Source of the DNA: CAMLDH01 sp966250375
GTDB lineage: Bacteria > Pseudomonadota > Gammaproteobacteria > Burkholderiales > Burkholderiaceae_D
Direction of reading: 5' to 3'
Length of the DNA: 64,000 bases
Assembly (NCBI GenBank): GCA_966250375.1
Contig: CBINHE010000008.1
Coordinates: forward strand, 1 to 64,000
Positions 19,709 through 30,340 of this stretch are shown piece by piece. The notes below the pieces were generated by a model, which did no database searches, was not told the origin of the DNA, and saw nothing but the letters and a program-made list of their open reading frames with translations. Position numbers and translations under genes: made by a program. Position 1 is the first letter of the stretch, and the number at the start of each line of letters is the position of its first letter.

Positions 19709-21307
19709 GTGCTTTCTACCGCTAACATTACAATGCAGTTTGGCCCAAAGCCGCTGTTTGAAAATATTTCCGTCAAATTCGGCGACGGCAACCGTTATGG
19801 CCTGATCGGCGCCAACGGCTGCGGCAAATCCACCTTCATGAAAATCCTGGGCGGCGATCTCGCACCGAGCGCCGGCAACGTGATGCTCGACCCGAATGAG
19901 CGTCTGGGCAAGTTGCGCCAGGACCAGTTCGCATTTGAAGAGATGCGGGTGCTGGACGTCGTGATGATGGGGCATACCGAGATGTGGGCTGCGATGGCGG
20001 AACGTGACGCGATTTATGCCAATCCGGAGGCGACTGACGAGGATTACATGAAGGCGGCAGATCTTGAAGCCAAGTTCGCTGAGTATGACGGCTACACCGC
20101 CGAAGCGCGCGCCGGCGAATTGCTGCTGGGCGTCGGTGTAGCAATCGAGCAGCACCAAGGGCCGATGAGCAATGTCGCGCCTGGCTGGAAGCTGCGCGTA
20201 TTGCTGGCGCAGGCGCTGTTTTCGAATCCCGACATCCTGCTGCTCGACGAGCCGACCAACAACCTCGACATCAACACGATTCGCTGGCTGGAAGATGTGC
20301 TCAATGAGCGCAATTCGACGATGATCATCATTTCGCATGATCGCCACTTCCTGAACCAGGTGTGCACGCACATGGCCGACATGGACTACGGCACGCTGAA
20401 GGTTTATCCAGGCAACTACGACGACTACATGCTCGCGTCGTCACAGGCGCGTGCGCAACAGGTCGCAGCCAATGCGAAAGCCAAAGACCGTGTCGCCGAA
20501 TTGCAGGATTTCGTGCGCCGCTTCTCGGCCAACAAATCCAAGGCGCGTCAGGCAACTTCGCGTGCGAAACAGATCGACAAGATCAAGGTTGAAGACATCA
20601 AGCCATCGAGCCGCCAGAATCCGTTTGTCCGATTCGAGGGCGAGAAAAAATTGCATCGGCAGGCCGTGGAAGTTCAGGGATTGTCGAAAGCCTATGATCG
20701 CACTCTCTTCAAGAACTTCAACCTGATGGTGGAAGCCGGCGAAAGAATCGCGATCATCGGTGCCAACGGCGCCGGCAAGACGACATTGTTGCGCTGCATG
20801 GGCGGTGATGTGTGCGGTTTGCATCCGGACAGCGGCACATCGAAATGGGCGGAGCATGCCAACATCGGCTACATGCCGCAGGATCCGACCGAAGATTTTG
20901 CGAGCGACAAGAACCTGACCGACTGGATCGGGCAGTGGACCAAGGAAGGCGATGATGACCAGGCGGTGCGCTCGATTCTCGGGCGTCTGTTGTTCGGCGG
21001 CGACGATGTGAAAAAATCGGTGAAGGTGTTGTCCGGCGGCGAAAAAGGCCGCATGATGTATGGCAAGCTGATGCTGGGCCGCCACAATGTGATGCTGATG
21101 GATGAGCCGACCAATCACATGGATATGGAATCGATCGAATCGCTCAATATCGCCCTCGAAAAGTATGCGGGCACGCTGATTTTTGTGTCGCACGATCGTG
21201 AATTCGTATCGTCGCTGGCAACCCGGATTCTCGAAGTGAAAGATGGGGAAATCGTCGACTTCCACGGTGGATATGAAGACTATTTGAGCAGCCAAGGTAT
21301 CGAGTAA
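19709..21307 (+). CDS. ybiT: ABC-F family ATPase, YbiT type
   Basis: Soluble protein of about 532 residues with two ABC ATPase domains and no membrane part; ABC-F proteins act on ribosomes. Domain 1 has Walker [10 protein letters not shown] and Walker [12 protein letters not shown]; domain 2 has GANGAGKTT, signature LSGGEKGRM and MDEPTNHMD. In domain 1 the signature is replaced by [14 protein letters not shown], as in E. coli YbiT. The linker ([20 protein letters not shown]) is the ribosome-facing coiled coil. I prefer the GTG at 19709: AAAGG lies 8 bp before it and the protein then starts [12 protein letters not shown] like YbiT. An ATG at 19688 is the alternative. Confidence 0.92.
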   Translation: MLSTANITMQFGPKPLFENISVKFGDGNRYGLIGANGCGKSTFMKILGGDLAPSAGNVMLDPNERLGKLRQDQFAFEEMRVLDVVMMGHTEMWAAMAERDAIYANPEATDEDYMKAADLEAKFAEYDGYTAEARAGELLLGVGVAIEQHQGPMSNVAPGWKLRVLLAQALFSNPDILLLDEPTNNLDINTIRWLEDVLNERNSTMIIISHDRHFLNQVCTHMADMDYGTLKVYPGNYDDYMLASSQARAQQVAANAKAKDRVAELQDFVRRFSANKSKARQATSRAKQIDKIKVEDIKPSSRQNPFVRFEGEKKLHRQAVEVQGLSKAYDRTLFKNFNLMVEAGERIAIIGANGAGKTTLLRCMGGDVCGLHPDSGTSKWAEHANIGYMPQDPTEDFASDKNLTDWIGQWTKEGDDDQAVRSILGRLLFGGDDVKKSVKVLSGGEKGRMMYGKLMLGRHNVMLMDEPTNHMDMESIESLNIALEKYAGTLIFVSHDREFVSSLATRILEVKDGEIVDFHGGYEDYLSSQGIE

Positions 21308-21323
21308 CACGGTAATGTAAGGT

Positions 21324-21365
21324 AAAAAGCGCGATCGGGCCGATTATCCTGAGTCGCGCTTTTTT
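21324..21365 (+). terminator. Rho-independent terminator after the ABC-F gene
   Basis: AAAAAGCGCGA (21324-21334) pairs with TCGCGCTTTTT (21354-21364); the 19-bp loop is long, and a T-run closes the structure. It lies 17 bp after the stop. The A-run and T-run make it usable in both directions. Confidence 0.75.
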
Positions 21366-21433
21366 CAATTGCAATCCACAAATTGAAATTGATGTTTTAG
21401 TCACCACTTATTCGGAAATTGCTTCCTCTGATT

Positions 21434-22573
21434 ATGCAGATTCAACCCATTAAAACCGTCGAATTTGAGCGCCCGAAAATGAACACAGGCGTCAGTTGTA
21501 CCGCCAATGCCTGGGCGCGCGTACCCGTTGCGCCGTCACCATCTGAAAAGGCCGTTCTCAAAGAGCGTATAAAACGTCTGTTGACGGAAAAGCAGGCAGT
21601 ACTGGTTGCGCACTATTATGTCGATGCCGACTTGCAGGACTTGGCGGAAGAAACCGGCGGCTGCGTATCAGACTCTCTGGAAATGGCACGCTTCGGCCGC
21701 GACCATCCAGCCAAAACGCTGGTCGTTGCCGGTGTCAAATTCATGGGCGAGACAGCGAAGATATTGAGCCCGGAAAAGCGCATCCTGATGCCCGACCTGG
21801 ACGCGACCTGTTCGCTCGATTTAGGTTGCCCAGCAGACGAATTTGCCGCATTTTGCGATGCGTATCCGGACCGCACCGTGGTGGTGTATGCCAATACCAG
21901 TGCGGCCGTGAAAGCGCGCGCCGATTGGATGGTGACCTCATCGATCGGTCTGGACATCGTTGCGCACCTGCATGCGCAAGGGAAAAAAATCCTGTGGGCG
22001 CCGGACAAGCATTTGGGCAGCTACATTCAGAAAAAAACCGGCGCCGACATGTTGCTGTGGCAAGGCTCGTGCCTGGTGCATGATGAGTTCAAAGCTATCG
22101 AACTCGAATTGTTAAAACGCGAACACCCGCATGCGAAGGTGCTGGTGCACCCCGAATCGCCGGAAGCGGTGGTCGCGCTGGCCGATGTGGTTGGTTCGAC
22201 GTCACAGTTGATCGCCGCCGCGCAATCGCTTGATGCGGAAGAGTTCATTGTCGCCACCGACAACGGCATCCTGCACAAGATGAAAATGGCGGCGCCCGGA
22301 AAGCGTTTCATCGATGCGCCGACGGCCGGCAATAGCGCCACCTGCAAGAGTTGCGCGCATTGTCCGTGGATGGCGATGAATGGCTTGCAGAATCTTGCCG
22401 ATGTGCTGGAATCCGGTAGCAACGAAATTCAAGTCGACCCCGAAACGAGGCGCAAAGCCCACGTCTGCATTGATCGCATGCTGACTTTCGCCGCACAGAA
22501 AAAAGCCAATGTCCGCCCATCGGCAGATCTGGCGCAGGAACAACAACTGTTTTCAGGAATCGGCCCGGCATGA
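21434..22573 (+). CDS. nadA: Quinolinate synthase
   Basis: [4Fe-4S] enzyme that condenses iminoaspartate with dihydroxyacetone phosphate to quinolinate in NAD synthesis. About 379 residues. Three cluster cysteines are visible in [15 protein letters not shown], near [16 protein letters not shown] block ([13 protein letters not shown]) and in the [13 protein letters not shown] region. Substrate motifs [19 protein letters not shown] and [15 protein letters not shown] fit. The frame opens with TTG at 21419; the ATG at 21434 is preferred. Its stop overlaps the nadC start (ATGA), so the two are coupled. Confidence 0.96.
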   Translation: MQIQPIKTVEFERPKMNTGVSCTANAWARVPVAPSPSEKAVLKERIKRLLTEKQAVLVAHYYVDADLQDLAEETGGCVSDSLEMARFGRDHPAKTLVVAGVKFMGETAKILSPEKRILMPDLDATCSLDLGCPADEFAAFCDAYPDRTVVVYANTSAAVKARADWMVTSSIGLDIVAHLHAQGKKILWAPDKHLGSYIQKKTGADMLLWQGSCLVHDEFKAIELELLKREHPHAKVLVHPESPEAVVALADVVGSTSQLIAAAQSLDAEEFIVATDNGILHKMKMAAPGKRFIDAPTAGNSATCKSCAHCPWMAMNGLQNLADVLESGSNEIQVDPETRRKAHVCIDRMLTFAAQKKANVRPSADLAQEQQLFSGIGPA

Positions 22574-23436
22574 GTACCTTGAAGAATCCATTTGCGCCGT
22601 TCGATCCGGCATTGGTTGCCGCGTTTGAAGCGAATCTGAATGTCGCGCTGGAAGAGGATATCGGCTCCGGCGACGTTACCGGCAAGCTGGTGCCGGAAAA
22701 TGAAACGGTCAAAGCGCGCGTGATCGTACGCGAGGCTGCGGTGTTATGCGGTGCGCCTTGGTTTGAGGGGGGGATGAAGCGCGTCGATGCACGCATCCGC
22801 ATCGAATGGTGCTATGCAGAAGGCGCGATGATGCGTCCCGACAGCGAGGTATGTGTGATCGAAGGACCTGCGCGTGCGTTGCTGACGGCCGAACGCGGCG
22901 CTCTCAATTTTTTGCAATTGCTGTCCGGCGTTGCGACTGCCACGCGTCAATATGTCGATGTCGTCAAAGGCACGCGTGCGGCAATTCTCGATACGCGCAA
23001 AACGCTGCCGGGCATGCGCCTGGCGCAAAAGTATGCCGTCCGCGTCGGCGGCGGCATGAACCAGCGGCTGGCGCTCTACGATGGCATCCTGATCAAGGAA
23101 AACCACATCGCGGCGGCCGGCGGCATCAAGGCCGCGATGAAGGCGGCGCTGGCACTGAATGCCGGCGTGACGATACAGATCGAAGTAGAAACGCTGGACG
23201 AGCTCGAAGAAGCATTGACCGCCGGCGCGACCTCGGTGCTGCTCGATAATTTCACGCTTGCGATGATGCGCGAGGCGGTAGCGCTGGCCGGTGGCAGGGC
23301 GCTGCTGGAAGCGTCCGGCGGCGTGAACATGAGCACGGTACGCGCGATTGCGGAGACCGGCGTGGATCGGATTTCGATCGGCAGCCTGACGAAGGATGTG
23401 CAGGCGACCGATTATTCGTTACGGATTGTCGGGTAG
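22570..23436 (+). CDS. nadC: Nicotinate-nucleotide pyrophosphorylase (QPRTase)
   Basis: Transfers phosphoribosyl from PRPP to quinolinate with decarboxylation to give nicotinate mononucleotide. The 288 residues show [15 protein letters not shown] (residues 28-42), [19 protein letters not shown], the PRPP site [40 protein letters not shown], and the barrel end [26 protein letters not shown]. Complete. Overlaps nadA by 4 bp. A REP-like hairpin starts right after the stop. Confidence 0.97.
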   Translation: MSTLKNPFAPFDPALVAAFEANLNVALEEDIGSGDVTGKLVPENETVKARVIVREAAVLCGAPWFEGGMKRVDARIRIEWCYAEGAMMRPDSEVCVIEGPARALLTAERGALNFLQLLSGVATATRQYVDVVKGTRAAILDTRKTLPGMRLAQKYAVRVGGGMNQRLALYDGILIKENHIAAAGGIKAAMKAALALNAGVTIQIEVETLDELEEALTAGATSVLLDNFTLAMMREAVALAGGRALLEASGGVNMSTVRAIAETGVDRISIGSLTKDVQATDYSLRIVG

Positions 23437-23454
23437 GGCGCATCGTGATGCGCC
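23433..23454 (+). repeat. GTAG-headed REP-like hairpin
   Basis: GTAG (23433-23436) is followed directly by a perfect 8-bp stem GGCGCATC / GATGCGCC with a 2-base loop (23437-23454). A GTAG tetranucleotide at the foot of a palindrome is the mark of REP sequences recognised by RAYT (TnpA-REP) transposases. The head includes the nadC stop codon. No T-run follows, so it is not a standard terminator. Confidence 0.6.
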
Positions 23455-23486
23455 GCATGTTTGGAACATCCTGCCTCAATAGAATA

Positions 23487-25088
23487 TCAACGCCGCGTCG
23501 GCGATAACACGCTCGGCAGCGCCTTCGGCAGTGTGTCCGGATAATCGCGGCTGTAGTGCAGGCCGCGACTTTCGCGTCGTGACAACGCACTATTGACGAT
23601 CAGCGACGCCACTTCCACCAGATTGCGCAATTCCAACAAATCACGGGTAATGCGGAAATGCGCGTAATACTCATCGATCTCTTCCTTCAGCAGTCGAATC
23701 CGGTGCTGCGCGCGTTCCAGACGCTTGGTGGTGCGGACGATGCCGACATAGTTCCACATGAATCGGCGCAATTCATCCCAGTTGTTGGCGATAATGACTT
23801 CCTCATCGGCATCGGTCACGCGGCTCTCGTCCCAAGCCGGCAGTGGTGTGGTTTTCTGTTTGGGCTGCTGTTCGATGTGCTGCGCGGTGGCACGGCCCAA
23901 TACGAGACATTCCAGCAGCGAATTGCTGGCCAAGCGATTCGCTCCATGCAAGCCGGTGTAAGACGCTTCTCCTACCGCATACAGTCCCGGCAAGTCGGTG
24001 CGGCCAGCGAGGTCGGTCACAATGCCGCCGCAGGTGTAATGTGCGGCAGGCACGACCGGGATCGGCTGTTTTGTAATATCGATACCAAGTTCGAGGCAGC
24101 GTGCATGGATGGTCGGGAAATGCTCCTTCAGGAATTCCGGCGACTGGTGGCTGATGTCAAGATCGACGTAATCCAGGCCGCGCTTTTTCATTTCGGCGTC
24201 AATTGCGCGTGCCACCACGTCGCGTGGCGCGAGTTCTGCGCGTTCGTCATACAGAGGCATGAAGCGTGTGCCTGCCGCAGCACCGGCTTCGACCGGTAAT
24301 TTCAGCAGGCCGCCTTCGCCGCGCACCGCTTCGGTAATCAGGAACGATTTTGCGTAAGGGTGATACAGACAGGTCGGATGGAACTGGATGAACTCCATGT
24401 TCGCAACCCGGCATCCGGCACGCCATGCCATCGCGATGCCGTCGCCGGTTGCGGTATCCGGATTGCTCGTGTAAAGGTAGACTTTTCCTGCGCCGCCGGT
24501 TGCCAATACGGTATGGTCGGCAGAGATTGTCAGTACCTTACCGGTCGTGACGTCTTGCGCGTACAGACCAAGGCAGCGCGGCGGGGCCGTGTGGGCGCCC
24601 AATTTGTCGGAGGTGATCACATCGATGGCGCAATGCTGCTCCAGCAGCGTGATATTCGGGTGGGAGCGGACTTTCTGCTCCAATGTCACCTGCACCGCAT
24701 GTCCTGTCGCGTCGGCGGCATGAATGATGCGGCGCTGGCTATGGCCGCCTTCGCGGGTCAGATGGAACCCCAACTCTGCGGATGTGTCTGGTGTAAACGG
24801 TACGCCTTGCGCAATCAGCCATTCGATGGCTTCTCGTCCATGCTCTACGATAAACCGTGTCGCGCTGTCGTCGCACAGGTTAGCGCCGGCGATCAGCGTA
24901 TCGGAGATGTGCTGCTCATGGCTGTCGCCCGAATCAAGCACCGCGGCGATACCGCCTTGGGCCCAATTGCTGGCACCGTCGAGTAGTGCGCGTTTTGAAA
25001 TGATCGCGACTTTGTGCGTTTCAGCAAGGTGGAGCGCGACCGACAAGCCAGCCAGTCCGCTACCGATAATGGCGACGTCAAATTTCAT
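23487..25088 (-). CDS. nadB: L-aspartate oxidase
   Basis: FAD enzyme that oxidises aspartate to iminoaspartate, the first step of NAD synthesis, feeding NadA. About 533 residues. FAD-binding [19 protein letters not shown] (residue 4 on), [13 protein letters not shown], the active-site segment [48 protein letters not shown] and [18 protein letters not shown] are all family signatures. An upstream ATG (25118) adds ten residues; [11 protein letters not shown] at 25088 matches the usual start. Convergent with nadA-nadC, unlike genomes where all three are one operon. Confidence 0.95.
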   Translation of the reverse strand: MKFDVAIIGSGLAGLSVALHLAETHKVAIISKRALLDGASNWAQGGIAAVLDSGDSHEQHISDTLIAGANLCDDSATRFIVEHGREAIEWLIAQGVPFTPDTSAELGFHLTREGGHSQRRIIHAADATGHAVQVTLEQKVRSHPNITLLEQHCAIDVITSDKLGAHTAPPRCLGLYAQDVTTGKVLTISADHTVLATGGAGKVYLYTSNPDTATGDGIAMAWRAGCRVANMEFIQFHPTCLYHPYAKSFLITEAVRGEGGLLKLPVEAGAAAGTRFMPLYDERAELAPRDVVARAIDAEMKKRGLDYVDLDISHQSPEFLKEHFPTIHARCLELGIDITKQPIPVVPAAHYTCGGIVTDLAGRTDLPGLYAVGEASYTGLHGANRLASNSLLECLVLGRATAQHIEQQPKQKTTPLPAWDESRVTDADEEVIIANNWDELRRFMWNYVGIVRTTKRLERAQHRIRLLKEEIDEYYAHFRITRDLLELRNLVEVASLIVNSALSRRESRGLHYSRDYPDTLPKALPSVLSPTRR

Positions 25089-25218
25089 GAAAGAGTTATC
25101 GTTGGGATACGGTGCCATGACTATATTCGATTTATCTTTTTGCCGCAGTGCAAATTAAACGGAATTCGCCTGTGATAACCTCCTGCAGGCGCGTTTTTCT
25201 TTGGGTGCCAGGAATTGT

Positions 25219-27651
25219 ATGGTCAAAATATTGAAAAGAATTGCCTGGGCACTGCTTGCGGCCGTGCTGGGATTAATCATTTTACTACTGTGGTACCGCA
25301 GCGCGAGCCAGCCGCAAATTGATGGCAGTATCAAACTGAACGGTTTGACAGCATCGGTCGATATCGTGCGGGACGCAGAAGGCGTGCCGCATATCTACGC
25401 CAAATCGACCGGCGACGCTTACTTCGCGCTCGGTTTCGTGCATGCGCAGGATCGGCTGTGGCAGATGGAGCTCAATCGCCGGATTCCAGCTGGCCGCATG
25501 GCGGAGATTCTTGGTCCGAACGCGCTGGATGCCGACCGGTTCTTGCGGTCGCTGGGCGTACGGCGCAATGCGGAAGCAATTTTGACCAAGCTGTCGCCTG
25601 AGACGCGCGCCGCTCTTGATGTGTATGCCAAAGGCGTGAATGCCTATTTGGCGAACCGGACCAAACCCTTGCCACCGGAATTTTTGCTGACGGGCGCGCC
25701 GTCGCCTGCGCCTTGGCAGCCGGTCGATTCCATCGGCTGGCAAACCATGATGGCATGGGATCTGGGCAGCAACTGGTCGCAGGAATTGTTGCGCATGCGC
25801 TTGTCGCAACGCTTGTCGCTCGATCAAATCAACGAATTCCTCGCGCCTTATCCCGGCGATGCATCGCTCAAGACGCAGGATTACACCGCCCTTTATCGGG
25901 AATTGGCAGGCACTACGCAGCAGCTCGCCGCCGTTGGCAAGATTGCGCCACCGTCATTGATCGATGGCATGGGATCAAATAACTGGGTCGTGTCCGGTGC
26001 TCGATCCGAAACGGGCAAGCCGCTGCTCGCCAACGATCCTCACCTCGGTTTGTCGGCGCCCGCGCTCTGGTATTTTGCCTATTTGTCGGCGCCTGGATTG
26101 AACGTGATCGGCGCAACGCTGCCGGGCATACCTACTGTCGTTCTAGGACGTACCGACCGTATTGCATGGGGCTTCACCAACACGGCGCCGGATGTACAGG
26201 ATTTGTATATTGAGCGCATCAATCCGGCCAATGCCCGGCAATACCAGACGCCGGACGGCTGGGCTGATTTCAAGACACGTAACGAAATCATCAAGATCAA
26301 AGGCCAGCCGGATGTCAGCCTGGAAGTACGTGAAAGCAGGCATGGTCCGGTGATAACGGGAGCGTTGCCGATCATGGCGAAAGCGCCGATCGACGCAAAA
26401 AAATATGTGATTGCATTTGCCTGGACCGCCTTGCGGCCGGACGATGTAACGGTGCAGGCCGGCATCAAGCTTAACCGCGCCAAAAGCTGGGAAGAGTTCC
26501 TGGATGCCGTAAAGGATTTTGGATCGCCCCAGCAGAATATCGTTTTTGCCGACATTGATGGCAATATCGGATTTATCGCGCCGGGACGGGTGCCGATTCG
26601 CAAGCCGGACAATGATCTCAAAGGGCTGGCGCCTGCGCCGGGCTGGGATGCGCGCTATGACTGGGATGGTTTCATTCCGTTCGAGCAATTGCCGAGGCAG
26701 TTCAATCCTGCATCGCAGCGCGTGATTACCGCAAACCAGAAAATCGTGGGCGACGATTATCCGTATTTCCTGACCAGTGAATGGGCGCTGCCATTTCGCG
26801 CCAACCGCATCACGGCGTTGATGGATGCCAGACAAAAGCACAGCATGCGCAGTTTTGCCGATATCCAGAAAGATACGATATCGCTTGCCGCGCAAGAATT
26901 GTTACCGATACTGCGCAAGACCGCGCCATTATCCGGCCGCGCGAAGAGCGCGCTGGATGCGCTGTCCAAATGGAATGGCGAGATGGAGGCCAATCGCGTC
27001 GAGCCGCTGATTTTCAATGCATGGCTGCGTGAAGCATCGCGTCAGATTTTTTCCGATGAACTTGGCGCGGACCTCTTGAAAGACTATTGGGAGCAGCGGA
27101 ATGTGCACCAGTCGATGGTCAATGTCCTGCGCAATACCAATGGACAGGGACGGTGGTGCATCGATACCAGCAAGCCTGCGTCAGCCAAGCCGCAAAATTG
27201 CAATGATGTCTTGTCGAATTCGCTGGAGTCGGCGCTTGCCGATCTGGAAAAACGCTATGGCGCCGATATGTCGCAATGGCAGTGGGGCAGGGCACATGTC
27301 GCCCGCGCCGAACATCGGCCCTTCGGCAAGGTCGAGCTGTTGGCGAAACTATTCGATATTCGCGTACCGACACCGGGCGATACCTTTACCGTCAATGCCG
27401 GCCGTCATAACCTGCGCGACGAGAGCGAGCCATTCGCCAATCGCCACGCGGCCAGCTTGCGGGCGCTGTATGACTTGTCCGATCTGGAAAATTCACGTTT
27501 CATGCATTCCAGCGGTCAGTCGGGCATTGTCTTTTCTCCGCTATATCGCAACTATACCGAGCGCTGGGCAGAGGCCACGTACCTGCCGATGAAAATGAAA
27601 CGCGAATCAGTCGAGGTGAATAAACTGGGTACCTTGACGCTGAGTCCGTAA
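25219..27651 (+). CDS. Penicillin amidase (S45) family acylase
   Basis: N-terminal-nucleophile hydrolase precursor of 810 residues. An N-terminal helix (KRIAWALLAAVLGLIILLLW, residues 6-25) would anchor or export it to the periplasm. An alpha-chain region has AEGVPHIYAKSTGDAYFALGFVHAQDRLWQME. After a spacer peptide comes the beta-chain start GSNNWVVSG with the nucleophile Ser at about residue 253, which becomes the new N terminus on self-cleavage; NDPHLGLSAPALWY follows. Relatives include penicillin G, cephalosporin and homoserine-lactone acylases. AGGAA precedes the ATG; the frame opens slightly earlier (25201). The substrate cannot be read from sequence. Confidence 0.88.
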   Translation: MVKILKRIAWALLAAVLGLIILLLWYRSASQPQIDGSIKLNGLTASVDIVRDAEGVPHIYAKSTGDAYFALGFVHAQDRLWQMELNRRIPAGRMAEILGPNALDADRFLRSLGVRRNAEAILTKLSPETRAALDVYAKGVNAYLANRTKPLPPEFLLTGAPSPAPWQPVDSIGWQTMMAWDLGSNWSQELLRMRLSQRLSLDQINEFLAPYPGDASLKTQDYTALYRELAGTTQQLAAVGKIAPPSLIDGMGSNNWVVSGARSETGKPLLANDPHLGLSAPALWYFAYLSAPGLNVIGATLPGIPTVVLGRTDRIAWGFTNTAPDVQDLYIERINPANARQYQTPDGWADFKTRNEIIKIKGQPDVSLEVRESRHGPVITGALPIMAKAPIDAKKYVIAFAWTALRPDDVTVQAGIKLNRAKSWEEFLDAVKDFGSPQQNIVFADIDGNIGFIAPGRVPIRKPDNDLKGLAPAPGWDARYDWDGFIPFEQLPRQFNPASQRVITANQKIVGDDYPYFLTSEWALPFRANRITALMDARQKHSMRSFADIQKDTISLAAQELLPILRKTAPLSGRAKSALDALSKWNGEMEANRVEPLIFNAWLREASRQIFSDELGADLLKDYWEQRNVHQSMVNVLRNTNGQGRWCIDTSKPASAKPQNCNDVLSNSLESALADLEKRYGADMSQWQWGRAHVARAEHRPFGKVELLAKLFDIRVPTPGDTFTVNAGRHNLRDESEPFANRHAASLRALYDLSDLENSRFMHSSGQSGIVFSPLYRNYTERWAEATYLPMKMKRESVEVNKLGTLTLSP

Positions 27652-27700
27652 TAATTTTTTTGCGATGGCCGCAGTTGATCAACCTATTGAGCTTTCAGGA

Positions 27701-30340
27701 TCAAGGCAAGGAAAAACGCCGTGCCGAGCGTAGCAGTTCGTCTGCTTCGTCGGCAGAAATCGGGGCGGAGAATACATAGCCTTGCGCCAGGTAACATCCC
27801 ATTTTTTTGAGTTCGGCGATGTGCTCAGGTGTCTCGACGCCCTCGGCAACGGTTTCCAGGTTTAGCGTTTGTGCCAGCGCCAGAATCAAGCGGACGATTT
27901 CTGCATCGCCCGAATCGTTGCCCAATCCATGTACGAAGGCCTTGTCGATTTTCAGTACATCGATTGGCAGTTTTTGCAGGTAAGCGAGAGAAGAATAACC
28001 GGTGCCGAAGTCGTCCAGCGCCAATCGCAGGCCGAGTTTTTTCAGTGCGGTCAGGGTCTTGATGGTCTGCAACGGATTGGCCATGACCGAGGTTTCCGTC
28101 AATTCAAGCTCGACCGTATGCGCCAGCACGCGCGTACTCTTCAGGATGGCAATGACCTCCGGCAGGAATGACGCTTGCAACAACTGACGCATCGATACAT
28201 TGACCGCGACGGTAATGGTATCGAGTTCCGGATATTTGGATTGCCATGTACGCAGTTGTTTGCACGCTTCTTCCAGCGCCCATATGCCGATCGGCACTAC
28301 CAATCCTGACGCTTCCGCAATGGGTATGAAGTCGGTCGGGGAAATGTGCCCGTACTCAGGGCTATTCCAGCGCAACAGCAATTCGAATCCTTTGACGGAG
28401 CCATCCAGTATCGATATCTTGGGCTGGTACACCAATGCCAGTTCATCGCGCTCCAGCGCAAACCGCAGCGCGACATCCATCTGCGCGCGCTTGGTCGTAT
28501 TGTTTTGCAGCGATGCATTGAAAATTTCCGCACGATTGCGTCCACGTTCCTTCGCTTGATACATGGCGGCGTCGGCATCCCGAATCAGATCGGAGGGGTT
28601 TTGATGATTGTCGTTTAACAGTGCGATGCCGATACTGGTGTGAATTTTGACGACTGTTTCATCCACTACCAAGGGGTGCGATACCTCCTGCAATATCGTT
28701 TCCGCCTTGGCCTTGGCTTCACGCAGGCTGCCTTTGGCGAGAATCACGAATTCATTACCGCCGAAACGGGCGACGAAATCCTGAGCCGGAAGTGCCGCCA
28801 AAATGCGGCGGGTAAGTTCCATCAAACATTGATCGCCGAAATCGTGGCCGTGCGTATCGTTGACGCTTTTGAAAAAATCCAGGTCGCAGAACAGCATCGC
28901 CAATTTCGCATGCTTGTCGAGCGATTTGGTGATTTCAGCGGTGATCGTATTGAGCAAAAAGCGCCTGTTCGGCAGTCCCGTCAGGGGGTCGTGCAAGGCC
29001 TGATATTCAAGCCGCATCTCGTATTCTTTACGATCAGTGATGTCGCGCGTGATGCCTAGCAGGCCGACGATTTCACCCCGCACGTCACGCAGCGGATATT
29101 TATTGGTGCGGTACCAACGGTGTGTATCGCTCTCCCGCAATCCCTGGATTTCCAGATCCTCAAGCGGCAAGCCGCTTTCCATCACATGCAAATCCTGCAG
29201 GTGCAGTTTGTCTGCCATTTCATACGCGCCAAGCTCCTGGCCTTCCGCCGCCTGCGTCGGAAAGACTTCATAGGCGGTTCGTCCGCGCATATCTTCTTCC
29301 GACGAATAGCCGAACTGGCGCTGGAAGCTGCGGTTGCTGATGGTGAAGCGGCCTTCGGTATCCTTGGCATAAATCATCGATGGGTTCAAGTCGAGAACCG
29401 CGCGCAGCAGCGCATGTTCTTGTTCCAGTCTCAATTCGGCATCCTTGCGGGCTGAGATATCTTCGATGCTGAATACCAGTCCATTGATGGCCGGTTCATG
29501 CAGCATATTGAAGCCGCTGGTTTCCAGCCACACCCATTGGCCGTTTTTGTGCCGGGTACGATGACGAGAGAAGATGCTGCTTTTCGGCGTGTCGCGCAGG
29601 AAGCGCAATTTCTCCTGATGCTCTTTTATGTCGTCGGGATGGACAACGGTTTCAGGCGCATTGCGTTCGATTTCTTCCGGCGTGTAGCCAAGAATATCCT
29701 GTATCGCCGGATTGACGTATTTGATCTTGTACTTTTGCGTTGCAATCAGAAACACATGCCGGGTTGCGCGCGCAATCGCCTCGAAGCGGCGATCATTCTT
29801 GCGCGCTTGAGCGATGGCCGACAGGTTCAGGCGCAACGCTCTTGATAACATTAGTGCCAGCAAGCCCACGAAGGGCGTTGCGAATGCCTGTGGCAACCAA
29901 TCGACCAATCGCACACCAAAGTAGATATTCAGGCCGGCACTGGCCAGCGCGATGGCGACAATTGCCGCTATAGCGACACCGCCCTCAATGACCAGCGGGA
30001 AAACGCCGGCGACACCGATTAACCAAGGTAATGAAAGTGCCTGCCTTGGTCCTTCCGATGTCAGCAAAATGAGGACGGCGACAGCGGTGAATAATTCAGC
30101 GACATGTCCCTTCTGACCGAAGGCGACAGCGCCGGGCCATAGATACCGTGCTGTCGCAATGAAGAGCAGCGCGGTGAGGAGGCTGACTGCGGCGATGCTT
30201 GCGCCGGATAACAGCAAATGCCGCGCATGGGCGGATAGAGCCACATGCAACAGCAATGTCGTATACAAAAATAATGATGCGACGCGAAAAATTTCACTCG
30301 CGGTAATGATTTCTCTATTGCTGAGAAATGGAATTTTCAT
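27701..30340 (-). CDS. Membrane PAS-PAS-GGDEF-EAL cyclic-di-GMP protein
   Basis: An 879-residue signalling protein. Six or so hydrophobic helices fill residues 15-165; two PAS/PAC units follow (about 185-320 and 320-440: NPAIQDILGYTPEEIERNAPE and NPSMIYAKDTEGRFTISNRSF), then GGDEF and EAL domains. The GGDEF motif reads RFGGNEF, with Asn at about residue 529 where Asp/Glu is needed for catalysis, so cyclase activity is doubtful. The EAL domain keeps its catalytic set (E in FELLLRW about 653, NVSMRQL, ELTET, DDFGTGYSSL, LKIDK, AEGVET, AQGY), so phosphodiesterase activity is likely. Its start overlaps the purT stop by one base. Confidence 0.92.
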   Translation of the reverse strand: MKIPFLSNREIITASEIFRVASLFLYTTLLLHVALSAHARHLLLSGASIAAVSLLTALLFIATARYLWPGAVAFGQKGHVAELFTAVAVLILLTSEGPRQALSLPWLIGVAGVFPLVIEGGVAIAAIVAIALASAGLNIYFGVRLVDWLPQAFATPFVGLLALMLSRALRLNLSAIAQARKNDRRFEAIARATRHVFLIATQKYKIKYVNPAIQDILGYTPEEIERNAPETVVHPDDIKEHQEKLRFLRDTPKSSIFSRHRTRHKNGQWVWLETSGFNMLHEPAINGLVFSIEDISARKDAELRLEQEHALLRAVLDLNPSMIYAKDTEGRFTISNRSFQRQFGYSSEEDMRGRTAYEVFPTQAAEGQELGAYEMADKLHLQDLHVMESGLPLEDLEIQGLRESDTHRWYRTNKYPLRDVRGEIVGLLGITRDITDRKEYEMRLEYQALHDPLTGLPNRRFLLNTITAEITKSLDKHAKLAMLFCDLDFFKSVNDTHGHDFGDQCLMELTRRILAALPAQDFVARFGGNEFVILAKGSLREAKAKAETILQEVSHPLVVDETVVKIHTSIGIALLNDNHQNPSDLIRDADAAMYQAKERGRNRAEIFNASLQNNTTKRAQMDVALRFALERDELALVYQPKISILDGSVKGFELLLRWNSPEYGHISPTDFIPIAEASGLVVPIGIWALEEACKQLRTWQSKYPELDTITVAVNVSMRQLLQASFLPEVIAILKSTRVLAHTVELELTETSVMANPLQTIKTLTALKKLGLRLALDDFGTGYSSLAYLQKLPIDVLKIDKAFVHGLGNDSGDAEIVRLILALAQTLNLETVAEGVETPEHIAELKKMGCYLAQGYVFSAPISADEADELLRSARRFSLP

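Noticed and set aside
20441..21310. 289-codon minus-strand frame opposite the ABC-F gene
   Set aside because: His/Ile-rich antisense shadow of a highly conserved gene.
25219..27651. Calling the S45 hydrolase an AHL acylase because a luxI gene is in the window
   Set aside because: The genes are 14 kb apart and substrate class cannot be read from the visible residues.
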